From NCBI RefSeq assembly GCF_029894425.1, contig NZ_JARXYJ010000001.1, positions 8,514,501-8,578,500 on the forward strand: a stretch of DNA of 64,000 nucleotides, read 5' to 3'. Position numbers and translations under genes: made by a program. Below, one piece after another: positions 32,903-41,684 of this stretch. The notes beneath the pieces were generated by a model. It made no database searches. It saw nothing but the letters and a program-made list of their open reading frames with translations, and had not been told where the DNA came from. The stretch's first letter is position 1, and every line of letters starts with the position of its first letter. Source of the stretch: Streptomyces sp. SAI-127. Its GTDB lineage: Bacteria > Actinomycetota > Actinomycetes > Streptomycetales > Streptomycetaceae.

Positions 32903-34366
32903 GTGCTCGACCAAGGTGCACCCACGCACCACCGCACCCAAGAAGCCCCCACCCCGGGGCTCGGCGCGCGCGTCATGCGGCGCAAACCCGTGGAACGCCT
33001 GGTCGCGGAGGGCGGCCAGGGCGAGGGAGGGGCCCTCAGGCGCTCCCTCGGACTCTGGCAGCTGACGATGATCAGCATCGGCGCCACCCTGGGCACCGGC
33101 ATTTTCGTCGTGCTGGGCGAGGCCGTGCCGAAGGCAGGTCCCGCCGTCACGCTCTCCTTCGTGATCGCCGGCCTCACCGCCCTCTTCTCGGCCCTCTCCT
33201 ATGCCGAACTCGCGGGCACCATCCCGGTCGCCGGGTCCTCGTACTCGTACGCGTACGCAACCATGGGCGAACTGGTCGCCTGGATCTGCGGCTGGTGCCT
33301 GGTCCTGGAGTACGGCGTCTCGGTCGCCGCCGTGGCCGTCGGCTGGGGCGAATACCTGAACGAGCTCCTCGACGGGACCATCGGCGTCACCATCCCGGAC
33401 GCGCTGTCCGCCCCGCCCGGCGACGGCGGTGTCTTCAACCTCCCCGCGCTGATCGTCGTCCTCGTCGCCATGGCCTTCCTGCTCGGCGGGGCCCGCGAGT
33501 CGGCCCGTGCCAACACCGTGATGGTCGTCGTGAAGATCGCCGCGCTGGCGCTGTTCTGCGCGATCGGAATCCAGGGCTTCCGCTCCGGCAACTACGAGCA
33601 CTTCATGCCGCTCGGGATGGCCGGGGTCAGTGCGGCAGGTGCCACGCTCTTCTTCTCGTACATCGGCTTCGACGCCGCCTCCACGGCCGGTGAGGAGGCG
33701 AAGAACGCCCAGCGCGACCTGCCCCGCGCGATCATGCTGTCGCTGGTCATCGTGACCGCGCTGTACGTGCTGGTCGCCGCCGTCGCGGTCGGCGCGAAGC
33801 CCTGGCAGCACTTCAACGACTCCGAGGCCGCCCTCGCCCAGATCATGCGGGAGGTCACCGGGCAGAGCTTCTGGGGCACCCTGCTGGCGTTCTGCGCGGT
33901 CATCGCCATCGCGAGCGTCGTCCTGACCGTGCTCTACGGCCAGACCCGCATCCTCTTCGCGATGTCCAGGGACGGACTCGTACCGAAGGTGTTCGGCCGG
34001 GTCCACCCGAAGACCGGCGCGCCCCGGGCGAACACGGTGATCGTGTCCCTGTTCTGCGGGGTGCTGGCGGCGGCCATCCCGCTCGGCCAGCTCGCGGACG
34101 CCACCAGTATCGGCACGCTCTTCGCCTTCGCCCTGGTCAACATCGCCGTCGTGGTGCTGCGCCGGACCCGGCCCGACATGCCCCGCACCTTCCGCGTCCC
34201 GCTCTCGCCGGTCTTCCCGGCCCTCGGCTTCGGCTTCTGCGTCTGGATGATGGGCAGCCTGTCCACCGTCACCTGGGTGGTCTTCGGGGTCTGGATGGCC
34301 GCCGGGCTCGTGTTCTACTTCGGATACGGCCACCGCCGTTCCCGACTCGCAACACCCGAAGGCTGA
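32903..34366 (+). CDS. Cationic amino-acid transporter (APC superfamily, CAT type)
   Basis: 487 aa with about 12-14 TM segments. TM1 motif SIGATLGTGIFVVLGEAV and the following SYAELAGTIPVAGSSYSYAY are typical of CAT-type permeases (lysine/arginine/other amino acids). The N-terminal 50 residues are hydrophilic. GTG 32903 has gaaggag 8 nt upstream and no start is better placed. An Lrp/AsnC regulator follows 10 nt after its stop, so permease and regulator form one unit. Substrate is inferred from family only. Confidence 0.88.
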   Translation: MLDQGAPTHHRTQEAPTPGLGARVMRRKPVERLVAEGGQGEGGALRRSLGLWQLTMISIGATLGTGIFVVLGEAVPKAGPAVTLSFVIAGLTALFSALSYAELAGTIPVAGSSYSYAYATMGELVAWICGWCLVLEYGVSVAAVAVGWGEYLNELLDGTIGVTIPDALSAPPGDGGVFNLPALIVVLVAMAFLLGGARESARANTVMVVVKIAALALFCAIGIQGFRSGNYEHFMPLGMAGVSAAGATLFFSYIGFDAASTAGEEAKNAQRDLPRAIMLSLVIVTALYVLVAAVAVGAKPWQHFNDSEAALAQIMREVTGQSFWGTLLAFCAVIAIASVVLTVLYGQTRILFAMSRDGLVPKVFGRVHPKTGAPRANTVIVSLFCGVLAAAIPLGQLADATSIGTLFAFALVNIAVVVLRRTRPDMPRTFRVPLSPVFPALGFGFCVWMMGSLSTVTWVVFGVWMAAGLVFYFGYGHRRSRLATPEG

Positions 34367-34376
34367 TCCACCCACC

Positions 34377-34829
34377 GTGCTGAACGAACTCGACGAACGC
34401 ATCGTGCACGCCCTCGCCGAGGACGCCCGCCGCTCCTACGCGGACATCGGGCAGATCGTCGGCCTGTCCGCGCCCGCCGTGAAGCGCCGCGTGGACCGGC
34501 TGCGCGCCACCGGGGCCATCACCGGATTCACCGTACGGGTGGACCCGGCGGCCCTCGGCTGGGAGACCGAGGGGTTCGTCGAGGTCTACTGCCGGCGCAA
34601 CACCTCCCCGGAGACCATCCAGCGCGGTCTGGAGCGCTACCAGGAGGTGGTGGCCGCCTCCACCGTCACCGGAGAGGCCGACGCGGTCGTCCAGGTCTTC
34701 GCATCCGACATGCGGCACTTCGAACGGGTCCTGGAGCGGATCGCGGGGGAGCCGTTCGTGGAGCGCACCAAGTCGGTCCTGGTCCTCTCCCCGTTGCTGC
34801 GCCGCTTCTCCTCGGGCTCGCCTACCTGA
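34377..34829 (+). CDS. Lrp/AsnC-family transcriptional regulator
   Basis: 150 aa. N-terminal HTH (1-60): LDERIVHALAEDARRSYADIGQIVGLSAPAVKRRVDRL (two adjacent motifs, positions about 4-41), and C-terminal RAM/effector domain with the EVVAASTVTGEADAVVQVFA strand that binds amino acids at the dimer interface. Starts GTG at 34377, 10 nt after the permease stop; both are expected to respond to the same amino acid. Its 3' end overlaps the convergent SRPBCC gene by 8 nt. Confidence 0.93.
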   Translation: MLNELDERIVHALAEDARRSYADIGQIVGLSAPAVKRRVDRLRATGAITGFTVRVDPAALGWETEGFVEVYCRRNTSPETIQRGLERYQEVVAASTVTGEADAVVQVFASDMRHFERVLERIAGEPFVERTKSVLVLSPLLRRFSSGSPT

Positions 34830-35280
34830 CCGGCTCGGCACGGCGCCGGACCGCCGCCAGCAGCCGCCCGGTGAGCAGGGCGTGCGCACCGGAGGAGATG
34901 ACCAGCAGCCGGTAGAGGGCACCGCCGGGTCCGGGAAACCGGGCCCGGGTCTCGGCCCGCAGTCGGGTGCGTCCCGGGGTGGTCTCCTCCAGGCGGAAGA
35001 CCAGGGCGTACGTCGAGAAGTGGTGCCGCCCGACGAGGACCAGCTCCTGTCCCGGGACCGCGTGGGCCACCCGGAACCCGGGGAAGGCCGACGCCTCGAC
35101 GAGGGGCCGGGGTCCGGACGCCGTACGGTCGACGACTCCGACGAGACGGGCGTAGCGGGCGGAGCGCGGTCGGCCGAAGGACTGTTCCAGGGTCTCGCCG
35201 AGCGCGTGCCAGACCTCGACGGCCGTCGCCGAGACGATCACCGCATGCTCGTCGACCGCAGGCAACATACCGATGTCCAA
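34822..35280 (-). CDS. SRPBCC-fold protein
   Basis: 152 aa. Small alpha/beta domain like the START/PYR-type ligand binding fold: N-terminal VDEHAVIVSATAVEVWHALGETL, central LVGRHHFSTYALVFRLEE and TRLRAETRARFPGPGG. The Arg-rich C-terminus follows RLLVISSGAHALLTGRLL. No catalytic motif; function unknown, perhaps ligand binding or cyclase-like. A start at 35268 is also possible. Convergent with the Lrp gene, same strand as the GntR gene and 25 nt downstream of it. Confidence 0.75.
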   Translation of the reverse strand: MDIGMLPAVDEHAVIVSATAVEVWHALGETLEQSFGRPRSARYARLVGVVDRTASGPRPLVEASAFPGFRVAHAVPGQELVLVGRHHFSTYALVFRLEETTPGRTRLRAETRARFPGPGGALYRLLVISSGAHALLTGRLLAAVRRRAEPVR

Positions 35281-35305
35281 CGGAACCTCCTGTCGGGCGG
35301 GAACC

Positions 35306-36046
35306 CTACTCCGCGGTCTTCCGCGCCAGCGCGTTGTTGCCGATCGAGTTGTGCACGCTGAAGCTCACCGCGTCCGAACGGTAGCGGTCGTCCGACCACT
35401 CGACCGGGCGTCCTTCACGGGTGGTGGTCACCCGCCGGACCCTCAGGAGCGGGCTCGTGCGGCGGACTTCCAGCAGCTCCGCGTCCTGCGCTCCCGCCGC
35501 CACCGCGTCGATGACGTGTTCCCCGTAGGCGAAGACCAGACCCGTGTCGTCGTACAGGCGTTGGGTGACGGAGGGGCACTCGGGCTCGATGGACTCGACG
35601 GTCGGGGAGATCCAGTCGGCGTACACCGTCCGCTCCAGCAACACCGGTTCGCCATCGAGTCCGCGCACCCGCAGGACATGCAACACCGGTGTGCCCATGG
35701 CCAGTTGGAGGCGCACCGAGTCCTCCTTCGTGGCCGGACGGTACTCCTGTGCCACCACCCGGCCGGTCGCCGCACGGCCCATCGCCCGGGCCCATTCGGC
35801 GAAACTCCTGAGTTCCGCGAAGCTCTGGCTGCGGCGGCTGGCCAGGACCACGCGGCGGGCACCCTGCCGGGAGCCGATCAGGCCCTCGGTGGTCAGCGCC
35901 GCGACCGCCTGGCGGACCGTCCCGCGCGAGACGCCGTAGTGCGCCGCGAGCTCCGTCTCGGCGGGCAGCAGACTGCCGACGGTGTACTCCTCGCGGTCGA
36001 TCGCCCGACGCAGTTCGTCGGCGATCTCCTCGTGACGCGCCCCCAT
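35306..36046 (-). CDS. GntR-family regulator, HutC subfamily
   Basis: 246 aa. Winged HTH (1-75): IADELRRAIDREEYTVGSLLPAETELAAHYGVSRGTVRQAVAAL pattern (residues 7-50), then a UTRA ligand domain (95-235) with HVLRVRGLDGEPVLLERTVYA. HutC-type regulators sense a small imported metabolite. It is divergent from the ABC transporter operon starting at 36261, which it probably represses through the inverted repeat at 36198-36215. Confidence 0.92.
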   Translation of the reverse strand: MGARHEEIADELRRAIDREEYTVGSLLPAETELAAHYGVSRGTVRQAVAALTTEGLIGSRQGARRVVLASRRSQSFAELRSFAEWARAMGRAATGRVVAQEYRPATKEDSVRLQLAMGTPVLHVLRVRGLDGEPVLLERTVYADWISPTVESIEPECPSVTQRLYDDTGLVFAYGEHVIDAVAAGAQDAELLEVRRTSPLLRVRRVTTTREGRPVEWSDDRYRSDAVSFSVHNSIGNNALARKTAE

Positions 36047-36147
36047 GCTTCCCCTCTGAGTCGGTCTCTGTGCACAGCGTGACCAGGGTAGTCGACATCC
36101 CGAAGGGTATGGAGAGGGCTCAGATTGTGCGGGAATTCGGGGTCAGC

Positions 36148-36165
36148 GTTTCGCCAGTGTTTACC
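36148..36165 (+). promoter_or_regulatory. PHO-box-like direct repeats in GntR/ABC promoter region
   Basis: Two heptamers, gtttcgc (36148-36154) and gtttacc (36159-36165), start exactly 11 nt apart, the spacing of the Streptomyces PhoP box (consensus GTTCACC repeats). The second repeat matches 6 of 7; the first only 4 of 7. The location 96-113 nt before the ABC operon start is suitable. Weak evidence by itself. Confidence 0.35.
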
Positions 36166-36197
36166 GGCGCGACACCAGCGGCAGCCTTACTGAGGCC

Positions 36198-36215
36198 AAC
36201 TTGTTCAGACAAGTT
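36198..36215 (+). promoter_or_regulatory. GntR-type operator
   Basis: Perfect inverted repeat aacttgt-tcag-acaagtt. The ACTTGT-N4-ACAAGT pattern is typical of GntR/HutC operators. It lies 46-63 nt upstream of the substrate-binding protein start and in the 214-nt divergent region shared with the GntR gene. Confidence 0.75.
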
Positions 36216-36260
36216 ATCTCCCTTTGGCTCCTGCACCCTCGCGCGTCCCCTGGAGAAGCC

Positions 36261-37406
36261 GTGACCGTGTCCCTGCCGAGAACAGCCGCCCTCGGCGTCC
36301 TCGCCGCCCTCGCCCTGAGCGCGTGCGGCGCCGCCCCCGACAACGCGTCCACCACCGCCGACGGCAAGAACGCCGCCACCGCCACCTCAGCCGCCGACTT
36401 CGGCGGTATGGACAAGCTGGTCGCCGCGGCGAAGAAGGAGGGCACGCTCAACGCCATCGCGCTGCCCCGCGACTGGGCCAACTACGGGGCCCTCATCGAC
36501 GGCTTCCAGAAGAAGTACGGCATCAAGATCTCCGTCGAGAACCCCGACGGCTCCAGCCAGGACGAGATCAACGCCGTGACCTCGCGCAAGGGGCAGACCC
36601 GGGCGCCCGACGTCCTCGACCTCGGCAGCTCCTTCGCCCTCAGCGCCGCCCAGCAGGGCCTGCTCGCGCCGTACAAGGTGGCGTCGTACGGGGACATCCC
36701 CACCGGGCAGAAGGACCCGCAGGCCCGCTGGTACAACGACTACGGCGGCTACATCTCCATCGGCTGCGACGCGAAGCGGGTCAAGACCTGCCCCACCACC
36801 TTCGCCGACCTGCTCAAGCCGCAGTACAAGGGCCAGGTCGCCCTCAACGGCAACCCCACCAAGTCCGGTTCGGCCTTCGGCGGCGTCTACGCGGCCTCGC
36901 TCGCCAGCGGTGGCTCCTTCGACGACATCCAGCCCGGCCTCGACTTCTTCGCCAAGATCAAGAAGAACGGCAACTACACGCCCGTCGAGTCGACCCCGGC
37001 CACCGTCGAGAAGGGCGAGACACCGATCAGCATCGACTGGGACTACCTGAACGCCGGGTACGCCGACGAGTTCAAGTCCAAGGGCGTCGACTGGAAGGTG
37101 TCGGTGCCGAGAGACGGCCAGTTCTCGCAGTACTACTCCCAGGCCGTCAACAAGGACGCCCCGCACCCCGCGGCCGCCCGCCTGTGGCAGGAGTACCTCT
37201 ACAGCACCGAGGGCCAGAACCTGTGGCTCAAGGGATACGCCCGCCCGGCCCTGATGACCGCAATGGAGAAGGCCGGCACCCTCGACAAGACGGCCGCCGC
37301 CAAGCTGCCCCAGGTCTCCGGCACCCCGTCCTTCCCGACCGAGGCCCAGCAGGACAAGGCCAAGACGGTCCTCGGACAGGGCTGGGCGAAGGCCGTCTCC
37401 GGATGA
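36261..37406 (+). CDS. ABC transporter substrate-binding lipoprotein
   Basis: 381 aa. Signal peptide with lipobox LSAC (Cys22), a Thr/Ala linker to about 50, then a periplasmic-binding fold of the iron/spermidine/2-aminoethylphosphonate type (SBP_bac_6-like): FGGMDKLVAAAKKEGTLN, DVLDLGSSFAL, YKGQVALNGNPTKSGSAF, ISIDWDYLNAGY. Catches an unknown solute outside the membrane for the permeases encoded next. GTG 36261 follows ggag by 5 nt; an upstream ATG in the same frame would spoil the signal peptide. Overlaps the first permease by ATGA. Confidence 0.92.
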   Translation: MTVSLPRTAALGVLAALALSACGAAPDNASTTADGKNAATATSAADFGGMDKLVAAAKKEGTLNAIALPRDWANYGALIDGFQKKYGIKISVENPDGSSQDEINAVTSRKGQTRAPDVLDLGSSFALSAAQQGLLAPYKVASYGDIPTGQKDPQARWYNDYGGYISIGCDAKRVKTCPTTFADLLKPQYKGQVALNGNPTKSGSAFGGVYAASLASGGSFDDIQPGLDFFAKIKKNGNYTPVESTPATVEKGETPISIDWDYLNAGYADEFKSKGVDWKVSVPRDGQFSQYYSQAVNKDAPHPAAARLWQEYLYSTEGQNLWLKGYARPALMTAMEKAGTLDKTAAAKLPQVSGTPSFPTEAQQDKAKTVLGQGWAKAVSG

Positions 37407-38299
37407 CGGCCACCGCCGTACGGGTGGACACGGCGCCCGCCGCTCAGGTGAAGCGGCGGCGCCGGTCCCTCGGCTGGATCGCCGTCGTCCCGCTGCTCGC
37501 GTTCGTCGCGGTCGCCTTCGGGCTGCCCGCCATCGCCATGCTGGACGGCGCGTTCACCGCCAAGGACCCGGCCACCGGGGCGACTTCGTACACCGTCGAC
37601 AACCTGACGGCCTCACTCAAGGGCGCGTATCTCACCGCGCTGCTCGGCAGCGTGAAGCTGTCGGCCGTGTCCGCCGCCCTGGCGACTCTTTTCGGTCTGC
37701 CGCTGGCCCAGGCCGTGGTGTCCTCCCGCTTCCGCGGGCTGCGCGAGGCGGTGCTCACCGCGTCCGGAGTGCTCGCCAACTTCGGCGGAGTCCCACTGGC
37801 CTTCGCCTTCGTCGCCACGCTCGGCAACGCCGGCGTGCTGACCCGGCAGCTGGGCCTCACCGACAAGGGCTGGGACCTCTACAGCTTCTGGGGCCTCGTC
37901 ATCGTCTACCTGTACTTCCTGATCCCCCTCATGGTGCTCACGATCACGCCCGCCCTGGACGGGCTGCGCAGCCAGTGGCGCGAGGCGGCGCAGAACAACG
38001 GGGCAACGGGCGTGCAGTACTGGCGTTTCGTCGCCCTGCCCGTCCTGCTGCCCACGCTTCTCGGCGGGTTCGTGCTGCTCTTCGGCAGCGCCTTCGCCGC
38101 GTACGCCACCGCCGCCGCGATGGTGGGCAGCTCCATCCCGCTGGTCACCCTCCAGATCGCCGACGCGATCTCCGGCAACGTGCTCGTCGGCCAGGAGAAC
38201 GTGGCGCTCGCCCTCAGCCTCGACATGGTCCTGGTCGCGGGCCTGGTCATGGCCGTGTACCTGCCCCTGCAGCGGAGGAGTGCGCGATGGCTCGCCTGA
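37403..38299 (+). CDS. ABC transporter permease 1
   Basis: 298 aa, six predicted TM segments. The cytoplasmic EAA loop reads EAAQNNGATGVQYWRFVALPVLLP, which contacts the ATPase. Family of spermidine/putrescine and 2-aminoethylphosphonate permeases. Starts ATG inside the stop codon of the binding protein gene and overlaps the next permease by 13 nt. Confidence 0.92.
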   Translation: MTATAVRVDTAPAAQVKRRRRSLGWIAVVPLLAFVAVAFGLPAIAMLDGAFTAKDPATGATSYTVDNLTASLKGAYLTALLGSVKLSAVSAALATLFGLPLAQAVVSSRFRGLREAVLTASGVLANFGGVPLAFAFVATLGNAGVLTRQLGLTDKGWDLYSFWGLVIVYLYFLIPLMVLTITPALDGLRSQWREAAQNNGATGVQYWRFVALPVLLPTLLGGFVLLFGSAFAAYATAAAMVGSSIPLVTLQIADAISGNVLVGQENVALALSLDMVLVAGLVMAVYLPLQRRSARWLA

Positions 38300-39099
38300 A
38301 CCTGTGGCGGTGGGGCGTGCTCGGCCTCGCCGGACTGTACTTCCTGGTGCCGCTCGCCGCGTCCGTCGTCTTCACCGTCGACGTACCCGGCCAGGGGATC
38401 ACCTTCGACGCGTACACACAGATCTTCTCCACCGACGGTTTCGTCTCCAGCCTGCTGCTCTCGCTGGAGCTGGCCCTCGCCACCATCGCCGTCGTCCTGC
38501 TGCTGATGGTGCCCGCGATGGTCGCGCTGCGGCTCGGCGCGCCCCGGCTCAGGCCGCTCGTCGAGGTGGTGTGCTCACTGCCGCTCGTCGTCCCGCCGAT
38601 CGCGTTCGTCGCCGGCCTCGGCACGGTCCTCAAGTGGGGGCCCGACCACCTCTCCCGCACCCCCCTGTTCGAGACCTTCGTGGCGATCCAGAATCCCGAC
38701 TTCCCCTTCGTCCTGGTCCTGGCCTACGTCGTGATGGCGCTGCCGTTCGTCTACCGGGCACTGGACGCCGGGCTCCGCGCCGTCGACGTCCGCACCCTCG
38801 TGGAGGCCGCCCGCAGCTGCGGTGCCGGCTGGCCGCAGGCCCTCGTCCGGGCCGTACTGCCCAATCTGCGCGGCGCCCTGCTCAACGCCTCCTTCCTCAC
38901 GCTGGCCCTGGTGCTCGGCGAGTTCACCGTGGCCCAGCTCCTGGGCTTCAGGCCCTTCGCCGTGTGGATCGTCAACGTCAGCGGCTCGCAGGCCCAGTTG
39001 TCCGTCGCCGTGTCCGTGCTCAGCCTGCTCGTGACGTGGGTGCTGCTCCTCGTCCTGGCCGGCTTCGGCGGCCGTACCCGTACTACTTCCCGGGGATGA
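38287..39099 (+). CDS. ABC transporter permease 2
   Basis: 270 aa, six TM segments, partner of the preceding permease. EAA motif EAARSCGAGWPQALVRAVLPNL. The start ATG at 38287 lies within the end of the first permease gene with ggagg just before. The ATPase gene begins 3 nt after its stop. Confidence 0.92.
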   Translation: MARLNLWRWGVLGLAGLYFLVPLAASVVFTVDVPGQGITFDAYTQIFSTDGFVSSLLLSLELALATIAVVLLLMVPAMVALRLGAPRLRPLVEVVCSLPLVVPPIAFVAGLGTVLKWGPDHLSRTPLFETFVAIQNPDFPFVLVLAYVVMALPFVYRALDAGLRAVDVRTLVEAARSCGAGWPQALVRAVLPNLRGALLNASFLTLALVLGEFTVAQLLGFRPFAVWIVNVSGSQAQLSVAVSVLSLLVTWVLLLVLAGFGGRTRTTSRG

Positions 39100-39102
39100 T
39101 CC

Positions 39103-40152
39103 ATGCTTGATACAGCGGCAACCGTCGAATTCCGTGGGATCAGGCGGGAGTTCGGCCCGACCGTCGCCCTCGACGGCCTCGACCTGACCGTCCAGCCCGG
39201 TGAGCTCGTCGCCCTGCTCGGCCCGTCCGGCTGCGGCAAGACCACCGCGCTCAGGATGCTGGCCGGCTTCGAACACCCCGACTCGGGCGAAGTGCTCGTG
39301 GACGGCGAGGACGTCACCCGGGTCCCGGCCCACCGCCGGGACGCCGGGATGGTCTTCCAGTCGTACAGCCTCTTCCCGCATCTCGACGCGCTCGACAACG
39401 TGGCCTTCGGACTGCGGATGCGCAAGGTCCGGACGGCCGAACGGCGCTCCAGGGCCGCCGAGTTGCTGGACCTGGTCGGTCTCGCCGAGAAGGGCGGGCA
39501 ATATCCGCACCAGCTCTCCGGCGGTCAGCAGCAGCGGGTCGCGCTCGCCCGGGCGCTCGCGCTGCGCCCTCGCGTGCTGCTGCTCGACGAGCCGTTGTCG
39601 GCGCTGGACGCCAAGGTGCGGCTCACCCTGCGCGAGGAGATCCGGCGGCTCCAGCAGGAGCTCGGCATCACCACACTGTTCGTCACCCACGACCAGGAGG
39701 AGGCCCTGTCCATGGCGGACCGGGTCGCCGTGATGCACGCCGGGAAGCTCGAACAGTGCGCGACGCCGAGCGAGTTGTACGGCCGCCCCGCCACCGCCTT
39801 CGTCGCGGAGTTCGTCGGCACGATGAGCCGGATCCCGGGACGGCTCGCCGACGGCACGGTCGACGTGCTCGGGCAGCGGCTGCCGGTCGACGGCCCGGTG
39901 CCGTCCGCGACCGAGATCGACGTGCTGGTGCGGCCGGAGGCCGTGCGGGTACGGGCCGAGGCCGACGGGAAGTCCCGCGTGGTCGCGACCTCCTTCCTGG
40001 GCGCGGCCGTCCGCGTCACCGTCCGGCTCGCCGACGGCTCCGCCGTGAAGGCCGATCTGCCCGCGCACGAGGCCGCCGAGCTCACAGCCGGTGCCGCGGT
40101 GAGCGTGTCGCTGCCGGAACGGCCGGTGCTCGTGGCCGAACGTACGTCCTGA
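39103..40152 (+). CDS. ABC transporter ATPase
   Basis: 349 aa of the CysA/PotA/FbpC class: Walker A GPSGCGKTT (44-52), Q-loop FQSYSLFPHLDALDNV, signature LSGGQQQRVALARAL, Walker B LLLDEPLSALD and H-loop THDQEEAL. The C-terminal TOBE-like regulatory domain (about 245-349, IDVLVRPEAVRVRA) is present. Powers the importer encoded directly upstream. Confidence 0.95.
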   Translation: MLDTAATVEFRGIRREFGPTVALDGLDLTVQPGELVALLGPSGCGKTTALRMLAGFEHPDSGEVLVDGEDVTRVPAHRRDAGMVFQSYSLFPHLDALDNVAFGLRMRKVRTAERRSRAAELLDLVGLAEKGGQYPHQLSGGQQQRVALARALALRPRVLLLDEPLSALDAKVRLTLREEIRRLQQELGITTLFVTHDQEEALSMADRVAVMHAGKLEQCATPSELYGRPATAFVAEFVGTMSRIPGRLADGTVDVLGQRLPVDGPVPSATEIDVLVRPEAVRVRAEADGKSRVVATSFLGAAVRVTVRLADGSAVKADLPAHEAAELTAGAAVSVSLPERPVLVAERTS

Positions 40153-40172
40153 TCTTCCAGAAAGAGGCACCC

Positions 40173-41579
40173 GTGAACCGACTCCCGCTCCAGGCCGTCC
40201 TGTTCGACATGGACGGCACGCTCGTCGACACCGAGCGGCTGTGGTGGGAGGCGGTGGAGCAGGTCGCCGGACGGGCCTTGACCGAGGCCGACCGGCCCGA
40301 GGTGCTCGGCCGCCCGGTCGAGTACACGGCCGCCTGGCTGGCCGCGATCACGGGCGCAGTCGCCGCGGACCTCGCCGAGACCCTCCACCGGGAGTTCGCG
40401 GACCGCGTCCGCACCGGCATCGTGCCCCGCCCCGGCGCCCTCGCCCTGCTCGACGCCCTGGCCCGCGAGGGCGTCCCCACGGCTCTGGTGACCGCGTCCC
40501 CCCGGGCCGTCGCCGACACCGTGCTCGACGCGCTCGGCGCCGATCGCTTCGCGGTCTCCGTCACCGCCGACGACACGGCCCACACCAAGCCCGCGCCCGA
40601 CCCCTACCTTGCCGCGTGCGACGCGCTCGGCGTCGATCCGGCACTCTGCGTGGCGGTGGAGGACACGGAGACCGGCGTCGCCTCGGCGGAAGCGGCGGGC
40701 TGCGCGGTGCTCGCGGTGCCCTCGCTCGCCCCCATAGAGGCCGCGCCCGGCCGGACCGTCCTGGCCAGCCTGGAGGGCGTCACCGTCGACGGGCTCCGCT
40801 CCCTGTTGCCGTACCGGCTCCGCGTGATGACCTGGAACCTCTGGTACGGCGGCACGAAGGTCCGCGACCACCGGGCCAAGCAGCTCAAGGTCATCGCGGA
40901 GACCGACGTGGACGTGGTCGGGCTCCAGGAGACGTACGGCGGCGCCGCCGGGGAACTCGCCGAGGCGCTCGGCTGGCACCACCACAGCGCGGGACCGAAC
41001 CTCGGCATCATCAGCCGGCTCCCGATCACGGCCGTGCTGGGCGACCCGGACGTCGGTTTCTACGGCGCCGCCGGGGCCCGGATCGCCGTAGGAGACCGGG
41101 AGGTCGAGGTCTGGACGGCCCACCTCGACGCCGACCACTACGGGCCCTACGAGTCCGAGCCGCTCGCCCATGAGCAGGTGCGGACCGGGCAGATGAGGGA
41201 CACCCTGCGCCGGATCTCGGGCGCGGCGCCCGTCGTCCTCGTCGGCGACTTCAACAGCCCCTCGCACCTGGACCGGCCGGACGTCGCGTGGCCGGTGACC
41301 AGGGCGGCGGCGGAGGCGGGCTTCGGGGACTCCTTCCGGCAGGCCCGTCCCGATGCCGCACGGGACCCGGGCCACACCTGGTCGCCGGTGCACGCTCACC
41401 CGGAGCCGCAGGACCGGATCGACTACGTCCTCCACCGCGGCCTGCGGGTTCTCCACTCCCGGACGTACGTCAGCGGCACCCCGCGGACCTGGCCGGACGT
41501 CGAGGACAACGACTGGCCGTCCGACCACGCCGCGGTGATCACCACATTTTCGCTGGGCAGCGGGCCCGGGACTGTCTAA
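40173..41579 (+). CDS. Fusion of HAD-family phosphatase and EEP-family phosphodiesterase/nuclease
   Basis: 468 aa with two complete hydrolase domains. HAD (8-213): nucleophile motif FDMDGTLVDTE (11-21), motif II VTASPRAV (106-113), motif III Lys139 in HTKPAPDPY, motif IV VEDTETGVA. EEP (216-462): MTWNLWYGG (219-227), VGLQETYGG (249-257) with Glu253, WTAHLDADHYG (314-324), VGDFNSP (357-363), DRIDYVL (414-420) and WPSDHAAV (448-455). EEP enzymes cut phosphodiesters or phosphoinositides; HAD enzymes release phosphate from monoesters, so the fusion could take an imported phosphodiester to phosphate plus alcohol. Last gene of the GntR-controlled ABC operon; aaagagg is 5 nt before the GTG. No signal peptide. 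Confidence 0.93.
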   Translation: MNRLPLQAVLFDMDGTLVDTERLWWEAVEQVAGRALTEADRPEVLGRPVEYTAAWLAAITGAVAADLAETLHREFADRVRTGIVPRPGALALLDALAREGVPTALVTASPRAVADTVLDALGADRFAVSVTADDTAHTKPAPDPYLAACDALGVDPALCVAVEDTETGVASAEAAGCAVLAVPSLAPIEAAPGRTVLASLEGVTVDGLRSLLPYRLRVMTWNLWYGGTKVRDHRAKQLKVIAETDVDVVGLQETYGGAAGELAEALGWHHHSAGPNLGIISRLPITAVLGDPDVGFYGAAGARIAVGDREVEVWTAHLDADHYGPYESEPLAHEQVRTGQMRDTLRRISGAAPVVLVGDFNSPSHLDRPDVAWPVTRAAAEAGFGDSFRQARPDAARDPGHTWSPVHAHPEPQDRIDYVLHRGLRVLHSRTYVSGTPRTWPDVEDNDWPSDHAAVITTFSLGSGPGTV

Positions 41580-41684
41580 CATCGGTGCCATGACCTGGCG
41601 ACATTGATCCACCAGCCGTGCCTCCCGAGGGCCGCCTCGGACACCGTTCCGACGACGTCCGAACCGCCCTTCCGGGAAGGCCTC

